From Pelotomaculum sp. UBA4789 (lineage in GTDB: Bacteria > Bacillota > Desulfotomaculia > Desulfotomaculales > Pelotomaculaceae): DNA of 8,387 nt. The DNA is taken from NCBI GenBank assembly GCA_002402945.1, contig DHGV01000034.1, positions 1 through 8,387 of the forward strand, given 5' to 3'. The notes below the pieces were generated by a model. The model ran no database searches. It saw nothing but the letters and a program-made list of their open reading frames with translations, and was not told the DNA's origin. Every line of letters begins with the position of its first letter. Position 1 is the stretch's first letter. Shown here piece by piece: positions 6,327 through 8,387 of the stretch. The position numbers and the translations under genes were made by a program.

Positions 6327-7331
6327 TTACTCTGATTCAAGACTTGTCTCTAATCCGGCAGCATTTTCCGCGGTGTATTCCCTGCCTGCGCTCTTGTCCC
6401 GATTGCCTAGCCAGAGATATCCGCCATAAAGGCTGCAGAAACTTACAAGCACCGCAAAAAGAAGAGAAGCCGCCAGAGCAACGCTCCCTGCCACCCCGTA
6501 AGTGGCCAGCAGGAGCACATAGGCGCCTTCGCGTATCCCGTAACCGTTAATCCCGATGGGAATCATGGCGATAGCGGAAATGGCAGGTATGATATAAACC
6601 AGAGCCCAGCAGCCCAATGTGTCGACATGGAGGCTGCGAAAAATAGCATAGTTTACGGCGACTACGGTAAGCTGAAATAATACGGACAGAAATCCCACTT
6701 TAATCATCATTTTTCCTTGACCGCGCATAGCCTGACCATGCAAGAGGAATCCACGAATAAAGCCGCTGATCTTACCATCCTTCTTATCGGCCCAGATGGG
6801 AACTCTGCCAAGCATTAAAAAGAAGAGCAGCCCGGTTGAAACAATCATGAGAAGCATAAAAATCCAACTCACCTGCCGGCCGGAGCCTGCTATCAGTCCT
6901 GCCATTAGTCCGGTCAGAGCCAAGCCCAATGTAGCCAGCAACCGCTCTGCAACAACCGAGGAAGCCGCGCCGGCCATGTTGGAAATGTTACGGCCTACGA
7001 GGAGTACTCTGATCCCGTCACCGCCGATACCGGAAGGAAGAAAGTTGTTGAAGAAGATCCCGATCCAATATGCTTTCCACAGTTGGTACCACGGAATATT
7101 TATACCCTCTGCTCTTAAAACCAGCGACCATTTTTCCACGCTTACTACTAGGGAGCAAACAACAAAAACCCCGGCTAAGAGCAGCCAACCTGGTTCTGCC
7201 GCTGTGAAAACATCCAGCAGGACAGGCCAATCTATGCTGTAAATTAACCAGCTCAATAACCCTGCGGATACAACGATCTTAACTAGAAATATTAAGCTTT
7301 TCTTCGACACGGCAATTGTCACTTCAATCAT
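6327..7331 (-). CDS. YbhN/UPF0104 family membrane protein (LPG synthase TM-domain fold)
   Basis: This protein of about 334 residues has roughly eight hydrophobic helices and the marks of the lysylphosphatidylglycerol-synthase transmembrane-domain family (UPF0104, TIGR00374): FFNNFLPSGIGGDGIR (93-108), SVVAER (125-130) and PIGINGYGIREGAYVLLL near residue 260. It has only the membrane domain, with no C-terminal aminoacyltransferase domain, so it is not an MprF. Such stand-alone proteins are thought to flip or move lipids or glycolipids, but most are uncharacterised. The start is uncertain: ATG 7331 has no clear SD, whereas a GTG at 7310 has GAAGTGA 7 nt upstream. It is the first gene of the operon leading through the VTT protein to the selenocysteine rhodanese. 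Confidence 0.85.
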   Translation of the reverse strand: MIEVTIAVSKKSLIFLVKIVVSAGLLSWLIYSIDWPVLLDVFTAAEPGWLLLAGVFVVCSLVVSVEKWSLVLRAEGINIPWYQLWKAYWIGIFFNNFLPSGIGGDGIRVLLVGRNISNMAGAASSVVAERLLATLGLALTGLMAGLIAGSGRQVSWIFMLLMIVSTGLLFFLMLGRVPIWADKKDGKISGFIRGFLLHGQAMRGQGKMMIKVGFLSVLFQLTVVAVNYAIFRSLHVDTLGCWALVYIIPAISAIAMIPIGINGYGIREGAYVLLLATYGVAGSVALAASLLFAVLVSFCSLYGGYLWLGNRDKSAGREYTAENAAGLETSLESE

Positions 7332-7360
7332 TAATGTTTTTTTATGCTAGGTTCATATAA

Positions 7361-7390
7361 AGTATAGCAATGCCGTGTTTTTTTATCCAA
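7361..7390 (-). promoter_or_regulatory. Sigma-A-like promoter of the YbhN-VTT-rhodanese operon
   Basis: On the minus strand TTGGAT (7390-7385) and TATACT (7366-7361) are 18 nt apart, and TGC before the -10 makes an extended -10. The expected transcript start is near 7354, about 23 nt before ATG 7331. It is the only good promoter match I see upstream of the four-gene minus-strand operon. Confidence 0.65.
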
Positions 7391-7435
7391 TTAAACTTAT
7401 TAATATTGATTCTTGCCGCTATAATAATTATTTAT

Positions 7436-7469
7436 AGTGGGACATGGGGGACAGGTACCTTGTCCCACT
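7436..7469. repeat. Inverted repeat (REP-like palindrome) in the divergent intergenic region
   Basis: AGTGGGACA (7436-7444) and TGTCCCACT (7461-7469) form a perfect 9-bp inverted repeat around 16 nt that include GGGGGACAGGTACC. GGGACA-rich palindromes of this type are scattered in many clostridial genomes as REP-like elements mobilised by Y1/RAYT transposases. The assignment rests on resemblance, since only one copy is in the window. No T tract follows, so it is not a typical terminator. The 238-bp gap between the two divergent genes holds only this repeat and the two promoters. Confidence 0.55.
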
Positions 7470-7518
7470 GTAACTCTCTGGTCTCTCTGGTTTTCCCGGT
7501 AAATACATAAATAATTCC

Positions 7519-7548
7519 TTGACATGAATTCACTTAAAAGCCTATACT
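7519..7548 (+). promoter_or_regulatory. Sigma-A promoter of the GT4 glycosyltransferase gene
   Basis: A perfect -35 TTGACA (7519-7524) and a -10 TATACT (7543-7548) are separated by 18 nt. Transcription should start near 7555, giving a leader of about 15 nt with the SD AAGGTG before ATG 7570. Confidence 0.85.
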
Positions 7549-7569
7549 GCCAATAAAAAAGGTGTTGCT

Positions 7570-8387
7570 ATGAGAATCCTCCATGTAATCGCCCAAAAAC
7601 CGGGACATACAGGGAGCGGGATCTTTCTTTTAAATCTACTCAGGGTGGCTGCTCAAAGGGGTCATGATCAGTGCCTGCTGGCTGGTATTTCTGATGGGGA
7701 CAGAGGATATGTTCAAGGCTTACCGGAGAGTCTTCTTTTTATGCCGGTGCTTTTTGAAACCGAGGAACTGCCCTTTCCGGTACCCGGGATGAGCGATGAG
7801 ATGCCCTATCCAAGCACCCGCTACCGGCAGATGACAGGTGAAATGACCCGCCTCTGGGAAAAAGCGTTTACCCGGGTCCTGGAGGAAGCAGCCGCCTTCC
7901 AGCCAGACCTGATTATTGTCCACCATCTGTGGCTCTTGGCCGCACTGGTCAGGAAGCTTTTTCCGCTATCCCCGGTGATCGGTATCTGTCATGGCACCGA
8001 ATTAAGGCAGCTGACCAACGCTGAACAATTCAGCGATGCGGTGGTTGCCGGGTGCCGGCAGATTGATCGGATTACTGCTCTTTCTGCTTATCAGAAGGAA
8101 CAGATTGAAGCCGCTTATGATATTGACGGAGACAGAATTATTGTCATCGGCTCCGGCTTTAACGGGGATCTTTTTTATCCGCCGGTACACAGGGAGCCAA
8201 ATGGCAAAATAAAAGCACTTTATGCCGGAAAGCTTAGTGCCGCCAAAGGTGTCCCCTCCCTGATCAGGGCTGTTTCCCAGCTGCCCGTGGCACGGACTGA
8301 TTTCCAACTGATCTTGGCAGGATCGGGATCCGGTTATGAATATGAGGAGATCCTATACTTAGCAAGGGCACTGAAGAAGTCCGACCC
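7570..8387 (+). CDS. GT4 family glycosyltransferase, 3' truncated by the window
   Basis: The frame is open from ATG 7570 (SD AAGGTG) to the window end, giving 272 residues of what should be a protein of around 400 or more. The start MRILHVIAQKPGHTGSGIFLLNLL has the GSGIF glycine loop that in GT4 (GT-B fold) enzymes closes over the acceptor and donor. HHLWLLAAL (118-126) and ICHGTELRQL (139-148) follow, then GSGFNGDLFYPP (194-205), where the C-terminal Rossmann domain begins, and LYAGKLSAAKGVPSLI (217-232) with LAGSGSG (249-255), the start of the nucleotide-sugar domain. The donor-binding E-x7-E motif would lie beyond the window. The sugar and acceptor are unknown. There is no signal peptide, so it is cytosolic. 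It is divergent from the YbhN operon and has its own promoter. Confidence 0.9.
   Translation, partial: MRILHVIAQKPGHTGSGIFLLNLLRVAAQRGHDQCLLAGISDGDRGYVQGLPESLLFMPVLFETEELPFPVPGMSDEMPYPSTRYRQMTGEMTRLWEKAFTRVLEEAAAFQPDLIIVHHLWLLAALVRKLFPLSPVIGICHGTELRQLTNAEQFSDAVVAGCRQIDRITALSAYQKEQIEAAYDIDGDRIIVIGSGFNGDLFYPPVHREPNGKIKALYAGKLSAAKGVPSLIRAVSQLPVARTDFQLILAGSGSGYEYEEILYLARALKKSD

Noticed and set aside
6796..7242. 148-codon plus-strand ORF opposite the YbhN gene
   Set aside because: It is a shadow frame of a real membrane protein gene with low-complexity Ser/Thr/Pro composition typical of antisense frames.

Overview
The window looks like chromosomal DNA from an anaerobic, Gram-positive member of the Firmicutes, probably Clostridia of the Desulfotomaculum/Peptococcaceae kind. 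This is inferred from the c-di-AMP (ydaO/yuaA-type) riboswitch, purine-rich Shine-Dalgarno sites, sigma-A-like promoters, intrinsic terminators, a mix of ATG, GTG and TTG starts, and genes tied to selenium and arsenic chemistry. No phage, IS transposase, CRISPR array, tRNA or rRNA was seen.

Layout. Positions 1-127 hold the 3' half of a c-di-AMP riboswitch and its terminator. They lead into a kimA-like potassium transporter gene that is broken: the N-terminal 242 or so codons are joined, out of frame, to the last 46 or so, with the middle missing (184-1048, +). Convergent to it is pgsA (1033-1572, -). After a strong hairpin comes a cassette known from selenium/arsenic clusters: an ArsS-type radical SAM enzyme (1712-2755, -), 'rSAM/selenodomain-associated' transferase 1 (2752-3432, -, joined to arsS by a GTGA overlap) and, divergently, transferase 2 (3500-4195, +). 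A second minus-strand operon runs from a promoter at about 7361-7390 down to 4166: a YbhN/UPF0104 membrane protein, a TVP38/VTT (DedA-like) membrane protein, a two-domain rhodanese lipoprotein, and a C_GCAxxG_C_C-type Cys-rich protein. Divergent from this operon, past an inverted repeat and an excellent sigma-A promoter, is a GT4 glycosyltransferase that runs off the window.

The most important result concerns the rhodanese gene. A naive ORF stops at a TGA (4777-4779) exactly where the catalytic cysteine of the second rhodanese domain belongs. Reading through gives 41 more in-frame codons encoding a textbook rhodanese C-terminus (G-x-R-S loop, then a YEGSIYEWGG tail) ending at a TAG at 4651. 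A hairpin of nine base pairs with one bulged U lies 16-38 nt after the TGA, where bacterial SECIS elements sit. I therefore annotate 4651-5619 as one 322-residue selenoprotein with Sec281 at the active site, rather than a truncated 280-residue protein. Its operon partners (membrane VTT protein, Cys-rich redox protein) and the adjacent ArsS/selenodomain cassette suggest a cell-surface chalcogen (S/Se) or arsenic-related redox function. That role is inference.
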